Assembly (NCBI GenBank): GCA_024397935.1
Contig: CP073743.1
Span: 1,860,001 to 1,924,000, forward strand
DNA from: a bacterium SCSIO 12844
Lineage (GTDB): Bacteria > Pseudomonadota > Gammaproteobacteria > Francisellales > Francisellaceae
Direction of reading: 5' to 3'
DNA length: 64,000 bases
Below are positions 56,180 through 64,000 of the stretch, piece after piece. The notes below the pieces were generated by a model. That model was not told where the DNA came from and made no database searches. It saw only the letters and a program-made list of their open reading frames with translations. Each line of letters begins with the position of its first letter. Within the stretch, counting starts at the first letter, position 1. Position numbers and translations under genes: made by a program.

Positions 56180-56848
56180 ATGCGCTTAATTTTACTTGGC
56201 CCGCCTGGTGCTGGCAAAGGTACCCAAGCCAAAATTATTGAACAACAGTTTAATATCCCACAAATCTCAACAGGTGATATGCTACGCCAAGCAGTTAAAT
56301 CTGGTAGTGAATTAGGAACTGTTTTAAAAGAGACACTCGCAAATGGTCAACTAGTCTCTGATGATTTAATTATAGAAATTGTAAAAGAACGCTTAAGTCA
56401 ACCTGATTGTAATAATGGTTATTTACTTGATGGCGTACCAAGAACATTAGCTCAAGCTGAAGCACTTAAAGAAGCAGGTGTTCAAATTGATTTTGTTGTC
56501 GAAGTTCAGGCCGATCCAAATATTATTGTTGAGCGTATTACTGGCCGTCGTATTCATGAACCATCTGGCAGAACTTATCATATTGCTTTTCATCCACCAA
56601 AGAAAAAAGATATTGATGATGATACAGGTGAACCTTTAATTCAACGCGATGATGATAAAGAAGAAACCGTTCGTCATCGATTGGATGTCTACTCGCAACA
56701 AACAGAGCCCTTAATTGAATACTATAAAAACTTCAAACCTACTTCAGCAGTATCTAAACCTACATTTATTATTGTTGATGGCGAGCTACCAGTTAAACAA
56801 GTCAGTCAATTATTGATTGATAAATTATGTGAATTATCTGAGAAATAA
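56180..56848 (+). CDS. adk: Adenylate kinase
   Basis: This 222-residue enzyme interconverts ATP + AMP and 2 ADP. The start is ATG 56180 ([18 protein letters not shown]) with AGGA 6 bases upstream; an in-frame GTG 12 bases earlier lies inside the ribosome-binding region. The P-loop is GPPGAGKGT and the AMP-binding segment [22 protein letters not shown] replaces the usual DGFPR. The LID domain ([14 protein letters not shown]) lacks the four zinc cysteines, as in Gram-negatives. The deaminase gene follows after 39 bp. Confidence 0.96.
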   Translation: MRLILLGPPGAGKGTQAKIIEQQFNIPQISTGDMLRQAVKSGSELGTVLKETLANGQLVSDDLIIEIVKERLSQPDCNNGYLLDGVPRTLAQAEALKEAGVQIDFVVEVQADPNIIVERITGRRIHEPSGRTYHIAFHPPKKKDIDDDTGEPLIQRDDDKEETVRHRLDVYSQQTEPLIEYYKNFKPTSAVSKPTFIIVDGELPVKQVSQLLIDKLCELSEK

Positions 56849-56887
56849 CAAAACTGCCATCCATTTCATAATCAATAGGACAAAATC

Positions 56888-57325
56888 ATGGATCGATTTT
56901 TAGAAGCCGCAATACAACAAGCAGAAAAAGGTTTATCTGAAGGAGGCATCCCAATTGGATCTGTTTTAGTTATAGATAATGAAATCGTTGCACAAGGCCA
57001 CAATCAGCGTCATCAGAAAAACAGTGCTATTTTACATGCTGAAATGGATTGTTTAGAAAATGCGGGTAGATTAACGGCTAAAGATTATACTAAAGCAACG
57101 CTTTATACTACTTTATCACCCTGTGCTATGTGTACAGGCGCAACACTACTTTATGGTATTAAAAAAGTGGTTATTGGTGAAAATATTAATTTTTTAGGCG
57201 GTGAAGATTTATTAAAGGCAAATGGTGTTGAAATCACTGTATTAAATGATCCAAAATGTATCGAACTTATGAAAAATTTTATCTCCTCAAAGCCAGAGCT
57301 TTGGCATGAGGATATTGGGGTTTAA
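56888..57325 (+). CDS. Yeast-type cytosine deaminase-like enzyme
   Basis: This 145-residue zinc enzyme of the cytidine-deaminase fold has the zinc motifs H50AE52 and PC79AMC82TGA. It follows yeast Fcy1 along its whole length, not only at the motifs: GGIPIGSVLV, GHNQRHQKNSA, LENAGRL, TLYTTLSPC, VVIGENINFLGGE, and the C-terminal WHEDIG. That differs from the tRNA deaminase TadA. It would convert cytosine to uracil for pyrimidine salvage. AGGA precedes the ATG, and it is probably cotranscribed with adk. Confidence 0.82.
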   Translation: MDRFLEAAIQQAEKGLSEGGIPIGSVLVIDNEIVAQGHNQRHQKNSAILHAEMDCLENAGRLTAKDYTKATLYTTLSPCAMCTGATLLYGIKKVVIGENINFLGGEDLLKANGVEITVLNDPKCIELMKNFISSKPELWHEDIGV

Positions 57326-57414
57326 ACCTTCCAAACTAGACAGAATAATATGATAAATTTACTTTAAGTCCTAAAAAATATAAGCACTATTAACTATAAT
57401 CATAATTAATATTT

Positions 57415-58134
57415 TTATAGTTCATTATGCAAGCTATATTCAACAGGTTTAGGTGGATTATTTCTATTCCAAAATAAATAACTATTCTTATTTTTACCTG
57501 TATTACCATTATTTTGTTTATCCAACTCATATTTAAATTCACAAGCTAATAATTTAGGATTAACTTGCTCTCCTTCTTTATTAGTATTTTTAACATCACA
57601 CCCTAGTACTTCATTTAATATATCAGTTGATACTATACTGAAAAAGTCATGATTTTTTATCTTACTCAACTGTTTAATTAGATCATTAACACACTCATTT
57701 GATGTTTTAGTATTTCTGGTATCATATTTAGATAAATTAACTGCAATGGTTAATTTTCCTTCATCAAACTTATTCTCAAGCATTAGTACTTGCCTATAAG
57801 CATTTCCTATCGAACGGATAGTATTTGAATTAATTGAATCACCATCATTTAAATTTTCAAGTATTTTGTAGACCTCTGAAGATATAAATAGCGCTTTCAC
57901 TTTAATTCTACATTGATTGTGTAGACCAACCTTATCTTTAATTTTATTAAAACTTTTATCATCAAATATTTTAGCAAGTTCATCTTGTCCAAAATATTGA
58001 AGATAAATCATATCAGACAATACATTATAAACATTTAAATAAGTAACTTCTGGAACTCCTAATTCTTTCACCCTATCTAACAATTTGTTTATAAATTTTA
58101 CACTAGCACTATTTTTTTCTAATGAGCTTTTCAT
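57415..58134 (-). CDS. Hypothetical effector-like protein
   Basis: This 239-residue protein starts at ATG 58134 (MKSSLEKNSA) with AGAGGG as ribosome-binding site. A longer frame to 58206 would add a hydrophobic stretch without support. It is mainly alpha-helical, hydrophilic, and has no family I recognise. The C-terminus has a Lys/Asn-rich, aromatic segment (GKNKNSYLFWNRN) like those of neighbouring genes. It is the last gene of the minus-strand cluster from 64 kb down. Confidence 0.55.
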   Translation of the reverse strand: MKSSLEKNSASVKFINKLLDRVKELGVPEVTYLNVYNVLSDMIYLQYFGQDELAKIFDDKSFNKIKDKVGLHNQCRIKVKALFISSEVYKILENLNDGDSINSNTIRSIGNAYRQVLMLENKFDEGKLTIAVNLSKYDTRNTKTSNECVNDLIKQLSKIKNHDFFSIVSTDILNEVLGCDVKNTNKEGEQVNPKLLACEFKYELDKQNNGNTGKNKNSYLFWNRNNPPKPVEYSLHNEL

Positions 58135-58295
58135 TGCAACCCTCTTAATTTTAATTATTAAATTTAGTACAGAACTAATGATAACAAACACAAATAAATG
58201 ACGCAATGATTCATTTATTTCAATAGTTTTCCTAAATTAAGTGATAACTAACTATTTAAAATTCATGATTTTTAAATACAAATCTTCAGTATATA

Positions 58296-58412
58296 AAGCA
58301 ATAATTTATTAGCTATATATTTCAATACTATCTTTATCCATTTATAATTATGCTAGCCAAATTATAACTTACAACAAAAGGCACTTAATTGTGTTTCTAT
58401 ATGATTTGATTA
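58296..58412. repeat. Diverged intergenic repeat, copy A
   Basis: It aligns by eye with 61591-61705. Shared blocks are GCA-rich start, ATTTCAATA, TAATTAT-GCTA, AATTG-GTTTCTA and ATTTG. It lies upstream of the gene at 57415-58134. A related short piece (ACGCAATGATTCA) also occurs at 58201-58213. Confidence 0.5.
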
Positions 58413-58428
58413 TGGCTTCAAAAAAATT

Positions 58429-58650
58429 TTATAATTCGTTATAGGATGATTTATCACTACTTTTTAATAATGACTGAAACTGAGAAAATATAAATTTAGA
58501 TGACCGTTTTTGTTTACTATTGCTATTTATATTTTTTGCCATTTTTGATTGATTTGCCAACAAACTTTCACTTTCTAAATTATCAAAGTTAGTTTTATTT
58601 TGTATTTCAGTATTTTTATCTTTAGATAATAATTTATCATTAATTATATT
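58429..58650 (-). pseudogene. C-terminal fragment cut off by IS insertion
   Basis: The fragment reads INDKLLSKDKNTEIQNKTN onward and ends with SKQKRSSKFIFSQFQSLLKS and a Ser-rich tail. Its only possible start codon lies in the IS terminal repeat. SKDKNT is also the end of the protein on the other side of the IS (59848-60144), so both are probably parts of one former gene. Confidence 0.6.
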
Positions 58651-59840
58651 CACACTACATGACACCTACCAGAGCCATTCTTTGACTAATTGATATTTTA
58701 GGTTTAAATGTAGCTTTGATAATATTACAGATATACTCTGAAGAATTAATGGCTCTGGCTAGCGATTTAGCAATAGTTTCAGTACCAATTTTAATCAAAG
58801 ACTTAGCTTTAAATCCATGCTTTTTAATTTTAATAGGTTTAATGCTTTCTAATATTTCACCTGTACGATAAGACCATATTAATGCAATGGATACAACAAA
58901 CATAAGCCTTGAAAGTTTTTGCATATCAGTTAAGTGGGTATTCTCAAAATTAAAACCACGTTTTTTAATAGCTGAAAAAAATGACTCAATCTCCCATCTT
59001 ATTTTATATTGATCGAGTGCATTTAGGTTAAACTCTCTAGTTACAACAATAACTAATTCACCTGTAGGCAGTCGCAGTCCTGAAACATATAAATCGCAGC
59101 CTACTATACACTTTGTATTATGAAGTGTTCTTGCTTGTGAAGCTTTAAGAGTTAGAAATAATTTTGAAATCTTTTTATTAGAAGCTAGATAATTACCTTT
59201 GGCTCGAATAACAAATTTAACTTGTTTGCTAGACAAATAAGCTATCCAATTTCCATCAATAAATTCACGATCACATAAAAGTGTTTTAATTCTAGTTGCA
59301 GGAATAAATTCAAGTAGTTGATCAAATAGTCTCTGCCTATCAATGGCTTTTGAGTTACCTCTCTTTCGCTGAGGAAGCAGTGACCAAATCACAGGAATTG
59401 CAACACCTTTATAAGCAATAGCAATCATTAGAAAATTAATATGTACCTTGCCAAACTTCCAGTTAGTTCTATCCATGCATAATATGACTTGATCAGATAA
59501 ATTGAAAATGGTGTCGACTAGTTTCCAGAGGCTAAGAAAAGATATTTCAAACCTTGTGATAAAACGTTGAAGACGCCTATAACATGACGTAGTTGATGCT
59601 TTTGATGGAAAACATTTAGCAATTTGTGAAAGATTAACATCATTTATTATCTGTAGGGCAATAATAAAGTAAGTTAGGCATTCAGTATTCCAAAAAGATA
59701 AGTTAAAATAGTGCTTCAGTGACTGTTGTAATTCATTGATGTGTTTCATCATATCGCTCTTTTTTGTTTTTTGGCGATTATAAGAATGAACGATAACAAT
59801 GAAAAATCAATGGGTTACACCGTTACTGTCGTGTAGTGTG
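58651..59840 (-). mobile_element. Intact IS4-family insertion sequence, copy 2 (1190 bp)
   Basis: The ends are CACACTACATGACA (58651) and TGTCGTGTAGTGTG (59840), imperfect inverted repeats. It is flanked by a perfect 9-bp direct repeat AATTATATT (58642-58650 and 59841-59849), the target-site duplication. One complete transposase gene fills it. The perfect duplication indicates a fairly recent insertion. Confidence 0.95.
58655..59749 (-). CDS. IS4-family transposase
   Basis: This 364-residue DDE transposase carries the first Asp in ILCMDRTNW and the second in LLCDREFIDG. The catalytic Glu lies in the IS4-specific YREK block YKIRWEIESFFSAIKK. The start is taken at the ATG shared with the other copy (59749); one more ATG lies directly before it. 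The TAG stop lies inside the terminal inverted repeat. No defects are visible, so it may be active. Confidence 0.93.
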   Translation of the reverse strand: MKHINELQQSLKHYFNLSFWNTECLTYFIIALQIINDVNLSQIAKCFPSKASTTSCYRRLQRFITRFEISFLSLWKLVDTIFNLSDQVILCMDRTNWKFGKVHINFLMIAIAYKGVAIPVIWSLLPQRKRGNSKAIDRQRLFDQLLEFIPATRIKTLLCDREFIDGNWIAYLSSKQVKFVIRAKGNYLASNKKISKLFLTLKASQARTLHNTKCIVGCDLYVSGLRLPTGELVIVVTREFNLNALDQYKIRWEIESFFSAIKKRGFNFENTHLTDMQKLSRLMFVVSIALIWSYRTGEILESIKPIKIKKHGFKAKSLIKIGTETIAKSLARAINSSEYICNIIKATFKPKISISQRMALVGVM

Positions 59841-59847
59841 AATTATA

Positions 59848-60144
59848 TTATGTATTTTTATCTTTAGAATCAAGCAAAGGTCCGTCATCTAATATTTTGG
59901 CAAATAATAGTTTTGCATTTTTTATAGCTATATCATTAGTACAATTAAGTAATTGTTTATTTAAACTATGTAATAAATTAATTGGAGTTGCTCTCATTGT
60001 TTGAAAGCCGGTTATTTTATCTGATAGGCCCTGCATTTCTAAAAACATATTATAATATGCACAATAGGTTAAACTATTAATATTTCCGCGCTCTACTGAA
60101 GCTAAAATTTCACTAAACGCCATAAATTCATCAAAATTTTTCAT
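59848..60144 (-). CDS. Hypothetical protein, probably the N-terminal part of an IS-split gene
   Basis: This 98-residue helical protein starts with MKNFDEFMAFSEILAS, with AAAGGA upstream of the ATG. It ends in LLDSKDKNT at a TAA that lies 8 bp from the IS end and partly in the target duplication. The same 17 bp that encode this end (59852-59868) recur at 58610-58626 beyond the IS. It is 61 bp downstream of the HAD-like gene. Family not recognised. Confidence 0.5.
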   Translation of the reverse strand: MKNFDEFMAFSEILASVERGNINSLTYCAYYNMFLEMQGLSDKITGFQTMRATPINLLHSLNKQLLNCTNDIAIKNAKLLFAKILDDGPLLDSKDKNT

Positions 60145-60205
60145 TAAAATATCCTTTTTAGTTTTAAATATTTAGATTAGTTAAATCCGTATCTATTACT
60201 TTTAA

Positions 60206-61435
60206 CTACGATGTAGGTGTATTTGCTAGCGAAGTTGTTGAAGTAGTGGTTGTTTTTAAAAATGGAAAAAATGATGATTTTGCACTACTATTCTGCTCTT
60301 TTGATAACTTATCAGCAAGCTCATTAATATTACCAGTAATACGATTATCTCCGTCTAAATAGTTTTTAATTTTTTTACGACATGTGTCTGAAATATGATA
60401 TTCTTGTCCTTGAAATGAAACTTTATTTCTAAATAGTTGCGTATATGTATGGTGATGCTCTTCAAGAAATGAATGTATTTTAGTAATATTTGTTAAATCT
60501 TCTGGCTTAACATGCTTAACATAACCATTATCTTTACCTCCAGGCTTTGGCTCATTACCATATCCATCAATAAGTGGATCATATAGTGGAAGTTTAGACT
60601 CAGTAATTGTATACATATTTTTAACCGTTTGACGATAATTAAAGTCTACTTTCCCAGTTCCTTGAATACTTCCTATTGATAGTTTGGAATGACGGTCAGA
60701 TAGATCAGTTTTAGTCCTATCCATACCATAAGCATGTAACTTTAAGGTCACATTTGTTGGTAGCATATTAGAATTTCTAGTAAAAAAATTATTTAAGCTT
60801 TTTAGTAGGTCATCTCTTTCACTATTCTCATGATATTTATCATCATAAAAATCAAAAATAATCTCTTCATCAGGGTTTTTAGTAGCTATTTCATGTATCT
60901 GGGCATATAAAATAGCTAACTTAGATTCATCAACAGTACAATAATCTATTGTACCTTCTTGAGGGGCAGGCCACATTTGTAATTGATTTTCATCCATTCT
61001 AGCATCATTTGGATTAATATTGATCAGTCTATTATTAAACCCAACAGCAGTATTATTAAATGCTGTTCCATTTTGAAGGTTATGTTCAATATCTGCTAAT
61101 AATAATTTATTGATTGATACCTGAACCTGTTTCTCATGAAAATAGTTCTCAATCTTTCCTAATGCAATAACACTTGGCTCTGTTGGATGCCTACCAGCAC
61201 TATTTAAACGCTCTGCATTATAATTTTGACGATTAGAGCCAACCATTAAAATAATTTGCTCTTCATTTTCATTAGCTTGTGAAATAATCTGATCAAATAA
61301 TGCCTTATTTGCTGAAATTACAGCTTGCTGTACATTTTCATTATTATATACATAATCATTATCCTTAAGAATTTCATGATATGCTCGATTGAACATACAG
61401 CCGTCAAAATCTAATGAAACTACTCGAATCGTCAT
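60206..61435 (-). CDS. HAD-like protein of unknown function, effector-like
   Basis: This 409-residue protein has an N-terminal RVVSLDFDGCMFN (Asp9/Asp11), the first motif of HAD phosphohydrolases. MVGSNRQN near residue 67 could be motif II, and DFYDDKYHEN near residue 200 could be the acidic motif IV. A similar start (LDFDGC plus MVGSNRQ) occurs, as I recall, in Legionella and related proteins regarded as effectors. The C-terminus is Ser/Thr-rich (SSAKSSFFPFLK, then Thr repeats). There is no signal peptide. AGGGG precedes the ATG. Substrate unknown. Confidence 0.65.
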   Translation of the reverse strand: MTIRVVSLDFDGCMFNRAYHEILKDNDYVYNNENVQQAVISANKALFDQIISQANENEEQIILMVGSNRQNYNAERLNSAGRHPTEPSVIALGKIENYFHEKQVQVSINKLLLADIEHNLQNGTAFNNTAVGFNNRLININPNDARMDENQLQMWPAPQEGTIDYCTVDESKLAILYAQIHEIATKNPDEEIIFDFYDDKYHENSERDDLLKSLNNFFTRNSNMLPTNVTLKLHAYGMDRTKTDLSDRHSKLSIGSIQGTGKVDFNYRQTVKNMYTITESKLPLYDPLIDGYGNEPKPGGKDNGYVKHVKPEDLTNITKIHSFLEEHHHTYTQLFRNKVSFQGQEYHISDTCRKKIKNYLDGDNRITGNINELADKLSKEQNSSAKSSFFPFLKTTTTSTTSLANTPTS

Positions 61436-61590
61436 AATTTTACCCCTAATTTTATTGATTAATTTAAAACCACTTAAATATTAACAAGCATAAATTTATG
61501 AAGCAATGCTTTTTATGTTGCAAGAATATTAGAAACTAAATTAAAGCTAAGCATCTAATTTTAATAAGTTAAATTAAAAATGAAAATTTA

Positions 61591-61705
61591 AAACGCAGTG
61601 ATTCAATTAATCATGTATTTCAATATAATTGCATTTTTGATCAATAAATAATTATAGCTAATCTATAAAACGCAATAAATTGCGTTTCTACATGGATTTG
61701 CTATG
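61591..61705. repeat. Diverged intergenic repeat, copy B
   Basis: It matches 58296-58412 in order and spacing and lies upstream of the HAD-like gene. It contains the perfect hairpin at 61668-61687, which copy A does not keep. Confidence 0.5.
61668..61687 (-). terminator. Perfect hairpin after the higA fragment, terminator-like
   Basis: AAACGCAA (61668-61675) pairs with TTGCGTTT (61680-61687) around a 4-base loop. On the minus strand it follows the higA stop closely and continues into TTTTATAG, a short U-rich tail. It could end transcription from the 64-kb side. Confidence 0.45.
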
Positions 61706-61898
61706 CCTCAGTTAATACTTTTAATGGTTTAGACTTTTTATGCTTTTGTTTAGCATGCCAAAGATCATAAGCACTTTGTAAATTTATCCAAAACTCAACT
61801 TCCATTTCAAAAGCTTCAGCAAATGCTAAAGCAGTATCTGGGGTGATGCCTCGTTTACCATTAACTATTTCATTAATCCTTGGATATGTCCACCCCAA
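61701..61898 (-). pseudogene. higA: HigA-type antitoxin, N-terminally truncated
   Basis: The readable part contains the second half of the XRE helix-turn-helix and the HigA tail: YPRINEIVNGKRGITPDTAL then FWINLQSAYDLW, strongly HigA-like. A possible TTG start at 61898 leaves 65 residues, whereas HigA proteins are about 95-110 and start about 30 residues earlier. In the same frame upstream are six more HigA-like residues (SIFAKH), then the TAG that ends the preceding gene. No HigB toxin gene is present. Confidence 0.75.
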
Positions 61899-61916
61899 GT
61901 GTTTTGCAAATATAGA

Positions 61917-64000
61917 CTATTCATATATCCTATTAGCCGGACAAGTAGTTTGGTTTAACTGACCTTGATAAAACGGAGTATGACTATTTGATGACAATGG
62001 AACATCTACCTTATTTGGATTTGGAAGCTGATCATAGTATTTTTGATCTTTAGCTAAGTGCAAAAATGCCAATTGATCATCTGGATTTAATCTTTCATAA
62101 ATATACATAAAGTTATCCTGATCTTTAATAATTCCATTATCTCCAAAAAAGAATTTTTTTTCTTTGGCTAGTTTAAATAAATCTGACTGCACATCTAAAC
62201 TCCAATCCTCAAAAATATATAAAAAGTCATCAAAGTTTTTAATAATTCCATTGTCTCCAAAAAAGAATTCTTTTTCTTTAGCTAGTTTAAATAACTCTGA
62301 TTGATTATCTAAACTCAACGACTCTAAAATATATATAAAGGTATCATAATTTTTAATAATTCCATTTTTTCCAAAGAAATTTACCTCATCTTTTAACTGT
62401 TCAAAAAGTTTATTCATACCAACAAGTGCTAAGTGTCTACAAAAAAATTCAAAATCATTAAATGATCTAAATTGTTTATTAATATTTTTATTCGCTATTA
62501 ATTTTATAATGTCATCACCAAAACTAAAAGTTTCACAAGATGCTCTTATAAAATCAGAAATAATATTAAAACTATACAAACAATGATTATCTATAAGTTT
62601 ACACAATAATTCCAAATAATTAAGGTATGCTGTATTATCATATTTTCTAAAGCATCCTGTATCATCTGAAAAATATTGTTTACAAGAATCGTCATTAAAT
62701 GAAGAAAAAATTGATTGAATTTTTTCAATAAAATATGATGATTTTAACTTTAATTTGTTTAATTTTTCCCTATTTTCACCAATTAAAACTTGATATTCTG
62801 AGTCATCAAACTGACTGCCTTCTAACATATTTTCAGGGTGATATATATAAGGATTACGAAGTTGTATAGCATCAGGCGTTTTTCCTCCAGTACCAATAAC
62901 AACACGAGTTATACTTGAGTTTTTCTCAAATATCTTATTAGCAAATATAGGTAACATACCTTCAATTATTCCATCATCTACTTCTGGGCGCAAATTTTCC
63001 CAAGAATCAAAAACTAAATTTCCATATTCACTTAACCAAGCATAACTTTGCCCAACAATATCAAAATCACCATAATTAAGACTACCATCATGATTTAATG
63101 GATCTTTAGATAGCTTATTATGTTTTGATTTTAGCAAAACATAAAAGCCATTATTCTTACAGCTAATACCATCAATAACACACTGTTTACCATCACCATC
63201 AATTGATTGACAACAATTTGTCATCTCACCTAAAAAATAAGCATTTAGGTCGCTAGCTGGAAGTTTAACTAAATAATAACCATCACATTTTACCTCCTTA
63301 CCATCAAAAATAACATCTGGTAGATTATCTTGAGTCTTCCTTAAAGACTCTACCTGAAGACAGTAATCAAATACTTGCTGACTTTTATTATACTTGTTAC
63401 AAAGTAGTGCTAACTCTAAATTTTCATTTGCATTATGGAACGTTAATTTTGCCGTTATACCAAAAGCTTCATCAATCGTCTTTGGTGCTCTATTTTCATT
63501 ATTTTCTGTAATTTTTTGAGCATTTTGAAAAAATGATAAACCTTTATATCCATATGTATTAATAAGCCTTAACCAACCAGATAAATCATCTATCTTAGGG
63601 TTATTAATAGCTATACTTTGCACAAGTGCATCATGAACTAACTTACGGTTATCTTTACTATGTTGTTTTAAATAATCATAAGCTAATACTACAGGGCTTT
63701 TTGCTTTTTTCTGCTGATGCTTTAGTTTTTCACTAATAATAATTAATAGTTTATAAGCATGCTCAAATGCAACACTATTATCTTGATCATTATTTGCTTC
63801 TAGAAAGTCTACAGCTAACTTACAGGCTTTAAATAACTTTAGATAATGTCGATTAATAGGCTCATTAGTTAAATCAAAGAATTGATATTCATCATTTAAT
63901 TTTTTAAAACCAGATAACACATCCTCATTACTTAGAACACTATGTGAATTTTTGATCTCTAATGTTTGTTGCTCACCAAAAAGTGTATTCTTTAAAAATG
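61917..64000 (-). CDS. Large unknown protein with three C-terminal tandem repeats, 5' end outside the window
   Basis: The frame is open from the window edge (FLKNTLFGEQQTLE onward), so the start is not seen; 694 residues are visible. A central block reads GEMTNCCQSIDGDGKQCV, then GFYVLLKSK, IVGQSYAWLSEYGN and VFDSWE, a conserved-looking Cys/His-type region I cannot name. Near the C-terminus (about 62.04-62.39 kb) three units of about 37 residues repeat FFGDNGIIK, then DFLYIFE, then SLFKLAKEK-like helices. There is no signal peptide in the visible part. The stop TAG is in frame with the higA remnant that follows. Probably an effector-like protein; function unknown. Confidence 0.6.
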   Translation of the reverse strand, partial: FLKNTLFGEQQTLEIKNSHSVLSNEDVLSGFKKLNDEYQFFDLTNEPINRHYLKLFKACKLAVDFLEANNDQDNSVAFEHAYKLLIIISEKLKHQQKKAKSPVVLAYDYLKQHSKDNRKLVHDALVQSIAINNPKIDDLSGWLRLINTYGYKGLSFFQNAQKITENNENRAPKTIDEAFGITAKLTFHNANENLELALLCNKYNKSQQVFDYCLQVESLRKTQDNLPDVIFDGKEVKCDGYYLVKLPASDLNAYFLGEMTNCCQSIDGDGKQCVIDGISCKNNGFYVLLKSKHNKLSKDPLNHDGSLNYGDFDIVGQSYAWLSEYGNLVFDSWENLRPEVDDGIIEGMLPIFANKIFEKNSSITRVVIGTGGKTPDAIQLRNPYIYHPENMLEGSQFDDSEYQVLIGENREKLNKLKLKSSYFIEKIQSIFSSFNDDSCKQYFSDDTGCFRKYDNTAYLNYLELLCKLIDNHCLYSFNIISDFIRASCETFSFGDDIIKLIANKNINKQFRSFNDFEFFCRHLALVGMNKLFEQLKDEVNFFGKNGIIKNYDTFIYILESLSLDNQSELFKLAKEKEFFFGDNGIIKNFDDFLYIFEDWSLDVQSDLFKLAKEKKFFFGDNGIIKDQDNFMYIYERLNPDDQLAFLHLAKDQKYYDQLPNPNKVDVPLSSNSHTPFYQGQLNQTTCPANRIYE

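Overview
The window is an A+T-rich chromosomal segment (about two-thirds A+T by eye) from a gammaproteobacterium. The housekeeping genes fit that class: gnd, aroC, prmB, cysS, gltX, pyrG, a holD-rimI pair, an Aas-type fusion, waaC, nudC, hslR, adk and a putA without its DNA-binding domain. Many interspersed genes look like those of a host-associated, probably protist-associated intracellular bacterium of the Legionellales/Francisellaceae kind. They include a protein ending in a Ras-like CaaX box, an ankyrin protein with a bipartite nuclear-localisation signal, a patatin phospholipase, two proteins with Cys-His-Asp triads, and a HAD-like protein. The genus cannot be fixed from this sequence.

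Layout. 1-8147: an SDR fragment, then a minus-strand run gltX-cysS-prmB-aroC-dedA-pilZ-gnd with 2-48 bp gaps or a 4-bp overlap, probably one operon. 8.4-13.7 kb: a peptide-type transporter, the CaaX protein, pyrG, the ankyrin protein and holD-rimI. 13.9-26.5 kb: the three-domain Aas fusion, a frameshifted pseudogene, patatin, a shikimate-kinase-like protein, a Cys-His-Asp protein, an MFS pump, a secreted GH18-like protein, a PLP enzyme and a K+ channel. 26.6-27.7 kb: remnants of at least two transposases. 28.0-42.6 kb: one gene of about 4.9 thousand codons for a modular surface or secreted protein, with a DUF4347-like N-domain, 8 ELYS-type repeats, about 25 VCBS-like repeats and 7 FG-GAP blades.

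42.7-43.9 kb: a decayed IS4-family element whose intact sister lies at 58.65-59.84 kb. 44-48 kb: a LysR regulator, a secreted protein, an uncharacterised protein, a lipoprotein with a hairpin over its ribosome-binding site, and a pseudogene. 48-57.3 kb: putA with a translationally coupled MFS gene, nudC-waaC, tRNA-Pro(GGG), a YopT-like (C58) protease candidate, hslR, adk and a yeast-type cytosine deaminase. 57.4-64 kb: a minus-strand run of effector-like genes of unknown function, interrupted by the intact IS and including a beheaded higA.

The most notable signal is the density of candidate host-acting proteins scattered between conserved genes. Several share a Lys/Ser-rich, Phe/Tyr-containing C-terminal segment. 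Two of them are preceded by a diverged intergenic repeat of about 115 bp. No secretion-system genes are visible, so delivery into a host is inference.
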